Assembly: GCF_000154225.1 (NCBI RefSeq)
Contig: NZ_DS264586.1
Span: forward strand, 464,527-528,526
DNA from: Schaalia dentiphila ATCC 17982
GTDB lineage: Bacteria; Actinomycetota; Actinomycetes; Actinomycetales; Actinomycetaceae
DNA: 64,000 nucleotides
Reading direction: 5' to 3'
Shown here: positions 44,863-54,452 of the stretch, piece after piece
Position numbering within the stretch: position 1 is the first letter of the stretch
Layout of the letters: each line of letters starts with the position of its first letter
Program-made: the position numbers and the translations under genes
The notes under the pieces: model-generated
Databases searched by the model: none
The model's input: the letters and a program-made list of their open reading frames with translations, nothing else
What the model was told of the DNA's origin: nothing

Positions 44863-45886
44863 GGGAATTCCTCAACTGTTGGGCGCGCAGCGCCAGCGTG
44901 GCACCCTCCCACGCGAGGAGAGCCCCGAGAAGGAGCGCGAAGGGCCAGATGATGTAGCGATACGTGTCTTTCAGGTTGCGCGACTCGGCGAGCGTCGTCG
45001 CCTTGTCGAGCACGGAACGAGCGTGCGATTCGATCGCCGACTTGTCGGGCGAGTGCACGTAGTCGACGCCTACGCGCGAGGCGACATCCTTCAGGGCGGC
45101 CTCGTCGATCTTCGAAATGGCGATCGGGTTATCAGGCTGCGAGGAGTCGTGGATGTACTCGGGTTCACCGCCGCTCTGGGAGCCTCTGTCGCCCAGGCGC
45201 AGTACCTTCATGGGGCCACCTTCCTCGGTGCCGTAGCCGAGGACGAGGCCACCATCGATGTACTCCTTGACAGCATCCCAGTCACTGGCCTCACCTGAGG
45301 GTGCGCTGGTCCAGTGGTTCTGGTTGGAGGTCTCGCCGTCGGAGAAGACGAAGAGGGCGCGCACGTTCTGGGGGTGGCGTTCCTTGTTCTTCTTCAGGAG
45401 CTTGGCGAGGTCTTTGGCGGGTCGGTTCACCGACGATCCCTGGGAGGAACTGGAGAGCTCGCGGTCGAAGGAATCCATGTACGAGATGACCGCGGAGGCG
45501 TCGGAGGTCAACGGCAGGTCCGTGTGGGCTCTCGAATCCCAGGACATGATGGAGAAGCGTGAGCCGGTGAGGATGTTCATCATGATCGAGATGTCGTTGC
45601 GCACGCCGTCGATGCGGGGCTTGCTGCCGTCCCAGTCCTCGGCGGCCATGGAGCCGGTGCGGTCAATGACGAAGTAGACCTCGAGGGTCGAGGTCACTTC
45701 CTGGGCCTCGCCGGGGATCGACGGGCCTGCGCCCATGATGATGACTGTGACGACGATGAGGAAGCGACGCAGAACATCCATGACGTGGCGGCGGGTGACG
45801 CGCTTGGCCGACAGGAACACGAAGAGCGCGCCGAGCACGGCGATGATGCCCAGGACAGCCAGGTGAAAGACGGGGCGAAAAATCAT
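44852..45886 (-). CDS. VWA-domain membrane protein, second copy
   Basis: The 344-aa protein has two N-terminal helices (about residues 8-26 and 40-55), a von Willebrand A domain and a C-terminal helix (YRYIIWPFALLLGALLAW). The metal site starts VYFVIDRTGSM (D75-x-T77-x-S79), a variant with Thr in place of the usual Ser, and FSDGETSN supplies a second part. BatA/BatB-like proteins of MoxR operons have this layout. It starts 1 nt after the preceding VWA gene ends. Confidence 0.85.
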   Translation of the reverse strand: MIFRPVFHLAVLGIIAVLGALFVFLSAKRVTRRHVMDVLRRFLIVVTVIIMGAGPSIPGEAQEVTSTLEVYFVIDRTGSMAAEDWDGSKPRIDGVRNDISIMMNILTGSRFSIMSWDSRAHTDLPLTSDASAVISYMDSFDRELSSSSQGSSVNRPAKDLAKLLKKNKERHPQNVRALFVFSDGETSNQNHWTSAPSGEASDWDAVKEYIDGGLVLGYGTEEGGPMKVLRLGDRGSQSGGEPEYIHDSSQPDNPIAISKIDEAALKDVASRVGVDYVHSPDKSAIESHARSVLDKATTLAESRNLKDTYRYIIWPFALLLGALLAWEGATLALRAQQLRNSHAI

Positions 45887-45887
45887 G

Positions 45888-46904
45888 TCAGAGCCTCCCG
45901 AACGCCAGCAGACCGAGCAGGGACACGACGCCGAAGAGTGTCCACCCGAGGGCGGCGCCGGGGCGGTCCGTCTCCAGCATCTTGCCAGCGGAGCCGAGTT
46001 CTTCTTTCTGTTCGGCCTCGATCTGCTTCACCACACGATCCACGGACGACGGGGACGAGGCATCGTAGAAGTCGCCGCCGGTCTTTCGGACCTCGTCACG
46101 CAGCTGCAGGGCCTCGGAGCTCAGGGTGATATCCGATCCCGGGTACAGCGCGGTGACCGTCACGCCCTGGCTCTTCGCGAATTGGATCGCCTCGCTCAGG
46201 TTGTAGACGCCGTCGCCGTACACCTCGTTGTCGGTGGCCAGCAGGATGGTGCGGGAACGTTGCTTGTCGTTGTGGTCGAAACCCATGACGCACGAGGCCA
46301 GGCCATCGCCGACGATCGAGGAGACTTCCTGGTTCTCATCCATGACGGGCGCAAGGTAGTCGAAGAGTTCCTGCGTCGCGCTCAACCTGCCGCCAATGCG
46401 CGTCAGGCCGGTGTCGATCGTGTCCGACATGTCCTGGAGAACGTCGGTGGCCATGTCGTAGTCGTCGGTGAGCGGGAACATCGTCATCGAGTATGCGTCC
46501 CACAGCTGCAGCGAGATCCTCTCACCCTCGAAGTGGGAGATGATCTCTCGGAAAGCCGCGCCGATCTTCGAGTCGTAGGGCAGCATCGATCCGGAGGCAT
46601 CCAAGCACAGGACGATGTCGCGGCTCGCGGACTTATCGTGCTTGACGTAGCGGTCGACGGGCGCGCCCGCCGACACGGAGGTGGCGATGACGGCGATTAG
46701 GAAGCAGACGAAGGCCATGGCCAGCGAGGCGCGCGTGCGACGCACGAGCGCCTTGTACTTCGGCAGGCCGCGCAGGTAGCCCGTGTTGGCCACCCACCCC
46801 TTCTTGCCCGAACGCACGCCGGCTCGACGGGCGAGCAGCCAGCCGGCGCAGGTCGCGGCGAGCACGACACCGAGGACGACGAAGATGAGCCAGGTGAATC
46901 TCAT
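45888..46904 (-). CDS. VWA-domain membrane protein, first copy
   Basis: The 338-aa protein has N-terminal helices (about residues 4-25 and 60-80), then a von Willebrand A domain with a canonical MIDAS: VLCLDASGSM (D102-x-S104-x-S106) and LLATDNEVYG. A C-terminal helix (LGWTLFGVVSLLGLLAFG) closes it. The start overlaps the preceding small gene by ATGA. With MoxR and DUF58 upstream it fits a chaperone-like MoxR-VWA system that acts at the membrane. Confidence 0.87.
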   Translation of the reverse strand: MRFTWLIFVVLGVVLAATCAGWLLARRAGVRSGKKGWVANTGYLRGLPKYKALVRRTRASLAMAFVCFLIAVIATSVSAGAPVDRYVKHDKSASRDIVLCLDASGSMLPYDSKIGAAFREIISHFEGERISLQLWDAYSMTMFPLTDDYDMATDVLQDMSDTIDTGLTRIGGRLSATQELFDYLAPVMDENQEVSSIVGDGLASCVMGFDHNDKQRSRTILLATDNEVYGDGVYNLSEAIQFAKSQGVTVTALYPGSDITLSSEALQLRDEVRKTGGDFYDASSPSSVDRVVKQIEAEQKEELGSAGKMLETDRPGAALGWTLFGVVSLLGLLAFGRL

Positions 46905-47413
46905 GCATCTACCGCCTGCGAGGCAAGGATCAGGATGTCGGTGCCGCCCGCCCCCTGTGCGCCGCCGGGCAGGGAGGGTCCCCCAGTGGCGCCGTCGGCG
47001 CGTTCGCCGACGAAGCTCGGCGTCTCGCAGGCCTCCAGGACGAGGGCCAGCTGGGGCCAGGTGGGGACGAGGGCGCGGATCTCCGCGACGGTAGCCACCT
47101 CGAGGTCGCGGCCGGAGCGCTCGGTACCGAGGGCGCGCATGAGGCCGGCCACCGCCAGGTGGGTTCCGCGCTCGTCAAGTTCTCCGCAGGCGCGGCGCTG
47201 GGCGATCTGGTTGACGTAGTCGTGGTATCGGGCCCGCCTGGCCTGGGAGATGGTCTGCAGGTGAGCGACGCTCCCCTCGCGTGAGTGCCACCAGGCCCAC
47301 AGACTGTACGCTACCCAGCCGAGGACGGCGAGGAGCAGTGCGACCCCCAAGATCCACATCCAGTGGGGGTATATGACGGGTTCTTGAAGGCCTTCAATGA
47401 GGTTACCGGACAT
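46901..47413 (-). CDS. small membrane protein of the MoxR/VWA cluster (DUF4381-like)
   Basis: This 170-aa protein has a single membrane helix (WMWILGVALLLAVLGWVAYSLWAWW, about residues 18-42) and a cytoplasmic helical domain (HLQTISQARRARYHDYVNQI...). It sits exactly where DUF4381-type proteins lie in MoxR-DUF58-VWA operons, and the size fits, but similarity is weak. AAAGG precedes the ATG. The stop overlaps the first VWA gene. Confidence 0.7.
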   Translation of the reverse strand: MSGNLIEGLQEPVIYPHWMWILGVALLLAVLGWVAYSLWAWWHSREGSVAHLQTISQARRARYHDYVNQIAQRRACGELDERGTHLAVAGLMRALGTERSGRDLEVATVAEIRALVPTWPQLALVLEACETPSFVGERADGATGGPSLPGGAQGAGGTDILILASQAVDA

Positions 47414-47667
47414 TGCCGTACCTTTCGCCTGGGCGCGGGAGCGGGACGGTCCGGGCGCGATCGGTGCGAGGCACCGCCGTCGCTCGTCGTGTCATTGCAC
47501 CCTCTTCCCCGTCGCCATCGGGGCGTCGGTCGACCGTGCATATTGCGGTCACACCGACGCCGCGTTCACCTGATTGTGCCACGCCGGGCGCGATAGTGCT
47601 AATGCCCGGCTCGGCGTCACCCTGCGGCGCGAGCGCCACCACGGGGCCTCATCGGCGATATTTTCTC

Positions 47668-48666
47668 TCATTTGTTCAGTGTTGGACGCCTCTTGGGGCG
47701 CGGCGGGTAACCGGATCGCCAGATGTACAGACCGATCAGTGAGACTCCCCCCAGGAGGCCGAGCGCCCACCAGGGGAAGCCGGGGATGTCGGGGGCGGCA
47801 CCCGCAGCGTCAATGTCGCGTTGCGGCGTGGGGTAGACGCGCTCCCCGGTGACGAGGATGCGGTGCGTGTTGATGCCCAGGGGGGTACACGTCACGAGCG
47901 TGGCGAGGTCTCGGCCGGGTTCGGAGCGCAGGGCTTCGGTCTCCTCGGGGTTGACGACCTTCTTGTCGAAGACCCGGTAGGTGAGAACCTCCCCGAACAC
48001 TTCGAAGGTGAAGGTGTCTCCGACCTGCACCTTGTCGAGGTCGGTAAACATGCGCGCCTCGGCCAGCCCACGGTGTCCGGTGACGACGGTGCGCTGCCCC
48101 TGCCCGCCGACGGGGAGCGACGTTCCCTCCAGGTGTCCGAGGCCGCGCAGGAGCGTCTCATCGTCGGTCCCGTGGTAGATGGGCAGGTCGATGTCGGCGG
48201 CGGGAACCTTGAGCCTGCCCATGAGCCCGGAGCTGTCGGCGGCGAGGATCGCGTTGTAGTCCAGGCTCGCGTCCCCGCTTGTCCCGTCGCCGGTGGGCAC
48301 GTTCGAGTTGGCCTGGAGGACGGCCCCCGAGCTCAGGGCGTCGTTGTAGCGGTGGGCGAGGGCGAGCTGCTCCGCGGCGGAGGGATCGGCCTTGCTCACG
48401 GAGTCCTCGTACTGGGCGATGATCTGGGATTGGTTGTACTGAACGATCCACGCGGAGATCGACGGGTAGAGGAAGAGGAGCATTCCCGCCAGGGCGAGGA
48501 GGGAGGGAATCAGGGAGATCACGGAGAACCTCCACCGCCGCGCGTCGCGGGGAGCGGTCGAGGAGGTTGCGGAGGCACTCGGCGTTGCCGGTGCAGTGTC
48601 GGGATCTGGAGCCATAGCGCGCGTGCGCCGGGGGACCCGTCTCTCGGGTCCCCCGGGGCGCATCAT
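47668..48666 (-). CDS. class C (pilus-polymerising) sortase
   Basis: This 332-aa membrane transpeptidase should link pilin subunits through LPxTG cleavage. It has an N-terminal helix (SVISLIPSLLALAGMLLFLYP), a catalytic His in VVTGHRGL, the active-site Cys in ATLVTCTPLGINTHR, and the catalytic Arg in the same segment (HRILVTGER). A C-terminal second membrane helix (WWALGLLGGVSLIGLYIW) is typical of class C. The ATG at 48666 overlaps the tip-gene stop (ATGA). An ATG at 48615, beyond the intercistronic hairpin, is an alternative start. It is the third gene of the pilus island. Confidence 0.92.
   Translation of the reverse strand: MMRPGGPERRVPRRTRAMAPDPDTAPATPSASATSSTAPRDARRWRFSVISLIPSLLALAGMLLFLYPSISAWIVQYNQSQIIAQYEDSVSKADPSAAEQLALAHRYNDALSSGAVLQANSNVPTGDGTSGDASLDYNAILAADSSGLMGRLKVPAADIDLPIYHGTDDETLLRGLGHLEGTSLPVGGQGQRTVVTGHRGLAEARMFTDLDKVQVGDTFTFEVFGEVLTYRVFDKKVVNPEETEALRSEPGRDLATLVTCTPLGINTHRILVTGERVYPTPQRDIDAAGAAPDIPGFPWWALGLLGGVSLIGLYIWRSGYPPRPKRRPTLNK
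48628..48656 (-). terminator. intercistronic hairpin between tip adhesin and sortase
   Basis: A 12-bp perfect stem (48628-48639 with 48645-48656) lies just past the tip-gene stop, overlapping the possible N-terminal codons of the sortase gene. It could attenuate sortase expression. Confidence 0.65.
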
Positions 48667-51545
48667 GCCGTGCGGGCCTTACGGCGCCTGATGGCCGCGG
48701 CCGCGCCGGTGGCGCCTAGGCCAGCGACGATGCCGCCGATCACGTAGGCGTCAGCGCCAAATCCACCGGTAAGCGGGATGGCGGGAACACCCTGCTTGTC
48801 GTTGGTGATGGGCGCGAAGGCGTAGTCGAGCGCGTCCTTAGTGATGGTGAAGGGTCGCGGCGTCGCGTCGAGGCGGTAGCCGGCCGGGGCCTTCTTCTCC
48901 GTCAGAGTATACGCAGTGTCACTCCAGGGCAGGCCCGTCACCGCGAAGGAACCCGCGGCCGGGTCGGAGTCGTAGTAGGTCGCGCCCGCCGGCTTGGGGC
49001 ACTGGGCAGCCGAGGCGGCCTTGCAGTCCGTGATGGTGACGGCGCCCGGCAGGGTTCCACCGCTGATGGTCCACTCCGAGCCTTCCAGCGCGGTAGCCGT
49101 GTTCGACGCGTCGACCTTCTTCCAGGTGAGTGATCCGGTCTTGCGTTCGTTGACGACGGCGGCATTCAGGGTTGCCTCGAGGGAAGCGGGGGCGATCTGC
49201 GGGAAGGTGTATGCCTGCAGGTTCACCTGGTAGCCGACGGGGGCGCTGGTCTCACGCACGGTGTAGGTCCCCCACTTGAGGTCCTTGATCGCGAAGGATC
49301 CGGGGGCCGGATCCTGGTCCTTGTAGGGCTGGGCGGGGCACGGGCCGGCGGTGCAGTCCTCGACCGTGGCGTTGCGGGGCACACTCGGCCCGGTCAGGGT
49401 CCAGGTGGTACCCGCCAGGGGTGTGATTCCGTCGGAGTCGACCTTATTCCAGGTCAGGGAGCCTGGCTTCGCGGTGTTCGTGATCGTGCACAGGACGCGG
49501 TCGGTGCCGCGCACCTGGAGCTGCGCCCGTCCGTCCGTCGTGGCGCCACTGAGGGACGAGGAGTAGTTTTCGCCCACGGTTCCGGGGGTCTGCTCGCAGC
49601 TCCACTGGCCCATCTCGTATCCCGCGCCGGCGGGGTTGGCGGTGGTCTCGGAGAGGTCGTTGTTGCCGGTGCGCACGACGGTGGGGCCTCCCGTAGTGCC
49701 GTTGCCCGTCGCGGTGTAGGCGCCCGCGCCGCCGGTGAGTGTCCACTGGTCGGCGCCCAGGCCCGCGACCTCGGCGGTGGCGTACTTGTTGTCGACGTTC
49801 TTAACCAGCTGCAGGGTGGGAACGCGCACTGCGACGCGGTAGTCCTCAACCTCGCCGGTGGCGGTGCCGCCGACGGGCTTTTGGCCGTTGCCGTTCTTGT
49901 CGGCGGTGATGCGTAGGCGCATGTAGGTGGCGCTGCCGACTCCGTCCTCGCCGTCGACGGAACGCACGACGTCTGCGGGGACCGTCCACGACAGTTGCGC
50001 CTTGCCGGAGGCACAGGGGGCCTCGTTGGACTTCTCACCGGCATCAAAGGTGCCGTTGTGGTTCCAGTCGATCCAGCCGGCCACCTTGCCCGTGCCCGCG
50101 CACGTGGGGGACAGGTTGTAGGTGGCGCCGGGCTCGGTGCGGATACCGTCGGCAGGTAGGGTCACGGAGTCTTCGTCGTTCGTCGCATCGTCTGTATCGT
50201 CGCCCTTGGCGTCGTCGCTGAAGGGCTGGTTGGGCTCGGCATCGATGTAGGCGCCGAGGCGGGGGGACACCCTGTCCATGTTCATTCTGGCCTGGGGAGA
50301 GACCCGGAAGAGGTCGGTGGTCGAGCGAACCTCGCCGCCCTCCCAGGTGGGCTGGAAGACGGAGGAGGCGATGCCGTAGGAGTCGGGGGCGTCGCCGTAG
50401 TCGGTGGCGACCACGAGGCCGAGCGCGACGGCGGAGTAGCCCGCGCCCTGCATGGTGACGGTGGCGGAGGTGGCGCCCTCCATGAACATGACGGCGTCGG
50501 GGCCGCCGTAGCCGTTCGGCTTGGAGTAGCTGCCGCCCGACTGGTAGACGCATTCCTCGTCGGAGGGCATGAGGCGCAGGGTACGCCCACCGTCGGAGAC
50601 GATGCCGTCGGTGGTGACCTGCTTGCCGGTGTTCTTGCTGATGCACTTCTGCGAGCGCATGGTGTCCAGGACCCTCCAGCGCGGGGGCTTGTTGCCGTCG
50701 GTCTTCTTCACGGTGGCCTGGACCCATTCATCCTGGCGGTCGCTGGTGGCCCAGCTCTTGATGCCGAAGCGCCTGGAGGAGGCCTCGGCGTCGGCGAAGA
50801 CGAGGCCTTGGATCGGCACGTTGGTGATCGAGCCGTCGCTGCCGTAGATCTCGGCCTTGCAGCTGTAGTCAACGCTCACCCGGGCGTTGTAGCCCGTGGG
50901 TCGGTGGTCGGTGCTCTGATCCCAGGGCTTGCCGTCCCAGGCGTTGGCCCCGTTGTAGGCGTAGCCGTTGGCCAGGCCGATCACCATCTGGTTCTTGTTG
51001 ACGTAGTCCTGGGGGTAGGTCAGCCCGGAGTGCCACACCTCGGAGCCGTCCTTCCACGAGCCCGGGCCTCCGACGTTGTAGAGGTTGTCCAGGGCGTCGC
51101 CCGCCCAGGCGCCCGGGATGGTGGCGACCAGGGGCCCCTCGGTCTGCTGCTTGGACGTGCCGGGCGCGGGGGTGTCGTGGGTGAGGTTGGACAGGGTGCA
51201 GGTGGTCACCAGGGAGCCCGCGTCGCCCAGGTCGCGGTGGTTGATGAACTCCTTCGGCCCCTCGCCCACGCCGAGGACGGGGACGTTGGGCTTGTCTTTG
51301 CCCTTGAAGTCCTTGTCGTAGTCAGCCCACTGGAGCCACTGGATGGAGTCCTTGAAGCGTCCCATGCCTCCCGTGGCGAAGGTCGCGGGCAGAGACCCGC
51401 TGGGAACTCCCTCGGCCGCAGCCTGGGCAGGCTGGGCCGCGTTGGGCAGGATCGGCGCGGCGGTGACAGCCGCGCAGACCGCGAACGCGACCGCGAAGCG
51501 TGAGAACCGCGTGGCGCGGCGCTGTGTTCGGGCGTGCTGGGTCAC
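48663..51545 (-). CDS. pilus tip adhesin with CshA-type and SpaA domains
   Basis: This 960-aa secreted protein has a signal peptide ending near AQPAQAAA. The N-terminal part (about residues 45-395) is a large adhesive domain. A GEVEDYRV block (about residues 550-590), which occurs in surface-fibril repeats, follows. Two SpaA-type Ig domains come next, both beginning GSLTWxKVD and ending in E-box-like TVRETSAPVGYQ and TLTEKKAPAGYR (isopeptide-bond glutamates). The sorting signal IPLTG, a helix and RRRKART end the protein. It resembles large fimbrial tip proteins of oral Actinomyces. The GTG start has GGAG 5 nt upstream. Ligand unknown. Confidence 0.88.
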   Translation of the reverse strand: MTQHARTQRRATRFSRFAVAFAVCAAVTAAPILPNAAQPAQAAAEGVPSGSLPATFATGGMGRFKDSIQWLQWADYDKDFKGKDKPNVPVLGVGEGPKEFINHRDLGDAGSLVTTCTLSNLTHDTPAPGTSKQQTEGPLVATIPGAWAGDALDNLYNVGGPGSWKDGSEVWHSGLTYPQDYVNKNQMVIGLANGYAYNGANAWDGKPWDQSTDHRPTGYNARVSVDYSCKAEIYGSDGSITNVPIQGLVFADAEASSRRFGIKSWATSDRQDEWVQATVKKTDGNKPPRWRVLDTMRSQKCISKNTGKQVTTDGIVSDGGRTLRLMPSDEECVYQSGGSYSKPNGYGGPDAVMFMEGATSATVTMQGAGYSAVALGLVVATDYGDAPDSYGIASSVFQPTWEGGEVRSTTDLFRVSPQARMNMDRVSPRLGAYIDAEPNQPFSDDAKGDDTDDATNDEDSVTLPADGIRTEPGATYNLSPTCAGTGKVAGWIDWNHNGTFDAGEKSNEAPCASGKAQLSWTVPADVVRSVDGEDGVGSATYMRLRITADKNGNGQKPVGGTATGEVEDYRVAVRVPTLQLVKNVDNKYATAEVAGLGADQWTLTGGAGAYTATGNGTTGGPTVVRTGNNDLSETTANPAGAGYEMGQWSCEQTPGTVGENYSSSLSGATTDGRAQLQVRGTDRVLCTITNTAKPGSLTWNKVDSDGITPLAGTTWTLTGPSVPRNATVEDCTAGPCPAQPYKDQDPAPGSFAIKDLKWGTYTVRETSAPVGYQVNLQAYTFPQIAPASLEATLNAAVVNERKTGSLTWKKVDASNTATALEGSEWTISGGTLPGAVTITDCKAASAAQCPKPAGATYYDSDPAAGSFAVTGLPWSDTAYTLTEKKAPAGYRLDATPRPFTITKDALDYAFAPITNDKQGVPAIPLTGGFGADAYVIGGIVAGLGATGAAAAIRRRKARTA

Positions 51546-51661
51546 TTCAACTCCAATGATTAGTTCGACGTAAATCGTTTTCGCACAAGTATTGACTGGG
51601 ACGTGCCACTGGTCGGCACGACCCGAGAGCCATTCTCGCGGCCGCGCCGACCCGCGCGGGG

Positions 51662-51699
51662 CCCGGTTCTTCAGCGGAAGGAACCGCTGAAGAACCGGG
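51662..51699 (-). terminator. intercistronic hairpin between pilin and tip adhesin
   Basis: A perfect 16-bp stem (51662-51677 with 51684-51699, 6-nt loop) starts 4 nt after the pilin stop. It likely lowers read-through, so that backbone pilin exceeds tip protein. Confidence 0.8.
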
Positions 51700-51702
51700 G
51701 TA

Positions 51703-53304
51703 TCAGGCTTCGCTGCGCTTGCGCGAGCGGATCACCATGGTGGAACCAACGGCGATGAGTCCCAGAGAGATGCCGCCGATGGTCATGAGCAGCTGACCGT
51801 TGGCACCCGTGAGGGGCAGCTGGGGAACGGGCTGCTTGTTGTTGGCGATCTCCGCGCTGTACGTGGCAGCGGCGAGGGCGCCCTTGGAGACCGAGATGCC
51901 GGTCGTGGTCTTCTGCGGCAGGACGTAGCCCGCGGGGGCCTCGACCTCTTCGACGACGTAGCAGCGCTTGGTCGCACCCTGGGACCCCTGGCCGGCGGAG
52001 CCGACGGAGTCGCCGACGTAGAGGCCGTCGATTGCCACGAGGCCCGCGTCATCGGAGACGAACTCGGTCTTGTTGTTCACCGTGATCGCGTCGCCGGCCT
52101 TGGTGGCGGCGGAGCAGTCGGCGGCGTAGGGCTCGGCGGCGTTGTAGACCTTGAACTTCGCGCCCTTGATGCCGGTCTTGGCGGCGCCGGAGTTAGCGTC
52201 GAACTTCAGGAGCTGGGCGTTGCCCCAGTCGGTGGAGACCTCGGGGGAGGTCGGCGGGTTGTTCGGCTCGGTCGGAGGAGTCGACGGCGGCTCGTTCGGA
52301 GGAATGGCACCGTAGTGCGTGTCCTGGACCAGGTTGGCCTTGTTCTTGATGGTGCCGTCGCCGATGGCAGAGACCGTGCCGGAGAAGATCGCCTCAAGCT
52401 TCTTGTTGGGGTTCGCCTTCAGCTTCGCCAGGCCGGCGCGCGTGAAGGAGACGACGACCAGGCCGCCCGTGTTGGACTGCACGTAGTCGGTATTTTCGGC
52501 CAGCGTATCGGCGCCCAGGGTGACCTTGTCCACCTTGCCGTCGGAGAGGCGGTCGTCCAGCTGGTCGCGCAGGTAGAAGTAGGTGAAGTTCGTATCAGTG
52601 TCGAGGCTGGGGATCGTCGTGGAGACGGGGAACTGCACGCGCGAGCCGAGGCCCACGCCGTTCACGGTCTGATCGGAGATGGTCTTGTCGATCTCGATCT
52701 TCTGGTTCTTGGGGTAGGCGTGCACGTCGTAGAGCCACTTGCCCTCGCCACCGTTGGTGGTGTTGGGGAAGGGGATCGTGACGACGAAGGGCTTGGCCTT
52801 CTCGACGATGTCGGCGGGAGCCTCGGTCTCACAGACCAGGTACGCCGCGACGGACAGGCCCGCCAGGGTGGTCTTGCCACCGCCTGCGGTCGTCCCCTCA
52901 GCGGCAGCCTGAGCATCGACGGCGGGCGCATTGTCACCCAGGGTCGGGTGGGCGGGATCCGTGCAGGCATTGGACGGGATGTTGTCGGCCAGGGCGGCGA
53001 GCTTGTCCCAGTCGGTGGGCTTGGACAGGTCCAGGCCCGAGACCTTGTAGGCCTTGAAGGTGACGCCGTCGACGCCGTCGCCGCCGGAGTCGGCGGTGCC
53101 GTCAACCTTGCCCATGGTGCCCGTGGCGTTCTTCAGGTGCTTGTGGACGACGATCGAACCCGTAGCGTTCTGGTTGATCGTGCCGTAGGCCGGATCCTCG
53201 GCGAAGGTGGCGACGCTGGTCGCAACGACCCCGGCGACGCCGAGGCTGAGAGCACCCGCGGCGGCGATCATTCGCCGCCCGAGGGGCGCGTACTTCCTGC
53301 TCAC
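51703..53304 (-). CDS. major backbone pilin (SpaA/FimA type)
   Basis: The 533-aa shaft pilin has a signal peptide, then the pilin motif WLYDVHAYPKN with the linking Lys at about 199. Isopeptide-forming SpaA domains carry YLVCETEAPADI and an E-box YVVEEVEAPAGY. It ends with an LPLTG sorting signal at about residue 496, a membrane helix and RSRKRSEA. Sortase joins the LPLTG threonine of one subunit to the pilin-motif lysine of the next. The chosen GTG at 53304 has AGAGGA 6 nt upstream. A 214-bp AT-rich gap separates it from the DUF58 gene and probably holds the pilus promoter. Confidence 0.93.
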   Translation of the reverse strand: MSRKYAPLGRRMIAAAGALSLGVAGVVATSVATFAEDPAYGTINQNATGSIVVHKHLKNATGTMGKVDGTADSGGDGVDGVTFKAYKVSGLDLSKPTDWDKLAALADNIPSNACTDPAHPTLGDNAPAVDAQAAAEGTTAGGGKTTLAGLSVAAYLVCETEAPADIVEKAKPFVVTIPFPNTTNGGEGKWLYDVHAYPKNQKIEIDKTISDQTVNGVGLGSRVQFPVSTTIPSLDTDTNFTYFYLRDQLDDRLSDGKVDKVTLGADTLAENTDYVQSNTGGLVVVSFTRAGLAKLKANPNKKLEAIFSGTVSAIGDGTIKNKANLVQDTHYGAIPPNEPPSTPPTEPNNPPTSPEVSTDWGNAQLLKFDANSGAAKTGIKGAKFKVYNAAEPYAADCSAATKAGDAITVNNKTEFVSDDAGLVAIDGLYVGDSVGSAGQGSQGATKRCYVVEEVEAPAGYVLPQKTTTGISVSKGALAAATYSAEIANNKQPVPQLPLTGANGQLLMTIGGISLGLIAVGSTMVIRSRKRSEA

Positions 53305-53518
53305 TGGTCTTCCTCTCATAACTTCCGCACTATGTGTGACGGGATGGATGGTTCAGCAACAAATATATGGGAGATGACCCGAGAAAACTATAATTACCGG
53401 GAAATTTGAATGCTATCTCACGGCCTTATGTAAAATACCGGCAATTCTGTGCGTTAGGTCTCAGTTAACTACCACTCGGTAGAGAGAGGTTCGATGGCCG
53501 CGGGGGACCAACCCCTGT
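53305..53518. promoter_or_regulatory. AT-rich upstream region of the pilus island
   Basis: This stretch is clearly more AT-rich than its flanks (53340-53480) and has no gene. TATAGT on the minus strand (about 53387-53392) is a possible -10 element. I could not assign a -35 with confidence. A small inverted repeat, CTACC-ACTC-GGTAG, lies near 53470. Confidence 0.45.
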
Positions 53519-54412
53519 TTATCTACGGGCTCCCGAGCGCTGCAGCGCCCTGAGCAGCGCCCGCGGAACCTCCTCCGAGGAGCCCACGCTCACCTGGACG
53601 ACGCCGCGCATGTCAAGCATGTGCGCGACAGCGGCACGCCTTTGCTCAACAACCATGCTCGCCTCGCGGGCCAGCTGTTCATCCCTGCGCAGAAAGTCTG
53701 GAAGGGGCCCCTCGTTGACGTCGATAACGGTTTTATCCTGGTCAATATCCGCCGGATTCATGTCGGCCACCGACACCTGGATAACCTGGTGGCGCACGGA
53801 CAGGGACTTGATGAGGTCATCGGACAGACGCGTCGGCTCGGGCTGGGTTGCGTCTGTGACGATGACGATGAGGCTGCGGCGTCGGGTCACCGTCCGCGCG
53901 CGCGCCAGGAGCTTGGGCACGTCCGAGTGCGGGGAAGACAGCGTGATGTCCTCCTCGATGCGGCGCATGATGGTTTCGGCGTGGGCGTTGCCGGATCGGG
54001 CGGGCATGAAGCGCACGCGCTCGGCGTCACCGGCGACGAGGCCGATCTGGTCTCCGCGCGCCACGCTCAGCCATGCGATCGCCTCGCATGCGGTGAGGGC
54101 GACCTCTTCCTTGGTCTCACCCGACGGGGCGAGAGCGCCCATTTCGCGGCCCGTGTCGACGACGAGCATAACCTGCAGGTTCGCCGTGGCCTCGTGTCTC
54201 TTGATGACCGGCGAACCGGTGCGTGCCGTCGCCGCCCAGTCGATTTCGCGAACGTCGTCACCGGGCTGGTAGGGCGCCAGGTCCATGAACTCCCAGCCAC
54301 GGCCCCACCTCAGCGCCGAGTGCTGCCCGTCCATGACGGACAGCAGCTTGCGTAGGACGGGCAACTGGATGCGCGTCGACAGTGCGTGGATCTCACGCGA
54401 CCTCACTGGCAT
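53519..54412 (-). CDS. DUF58 protein, MoxR partner
   Basis: The 297-aa protein has the DUF58 core: GRGWEFMDLAPYQPGDDVREIDWAATART, followed by a VWA-like fold with VMLVVDTGREM (a D-x-G-x-E variant in place of DxSxS) and VIVTDATQPEP. The ATG at 54412 has AGGAG 7 nt upstream, 40 nt after moxR. DUF58 proteins act with MoxR ATPases in chaperone-like assembly systems. There is no membrane helix, so it is probably cytosolic. Confidence 0.9.
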   Translation of the reverse strand: MPVRSREIHALSTRIQLPVLRKLLSVMDGQHSALRWGRGWEFMDLAPYQPGDDVREIDWAATARTGSPVIKRHEATANLQVMLVVDTGREMGALAPSGETKEEVALTACEAIAWLSVARGDQIGLVAGDAERVRFMPARSGNAHAETIMRRIEEDITLSSPHSDVPKLLARARTVTRRRSLIVIVTDATQPEPTRLSDDLIKSLSVRHQVIQVSVADMNPADIDQDKTVIDVNEGPLPDFLRRDEQLAREASMVVEQRRAAVAHMLDMRGVVQVSVGSSEEVPRALLRALQRSGARR

Positions 54413-54452
54413 GCTGGTTCTCCTGGTGATCGCCGGTCCACGAGCGCCCCCG

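Noticed and set aside
49927..51573. Plus-strand frames opposite the tip adhesin
   Set aside because: They are antisense to a gene with signal peptide, SpaA domains and an LPxTG-type signal, and show shadow-frame composition.
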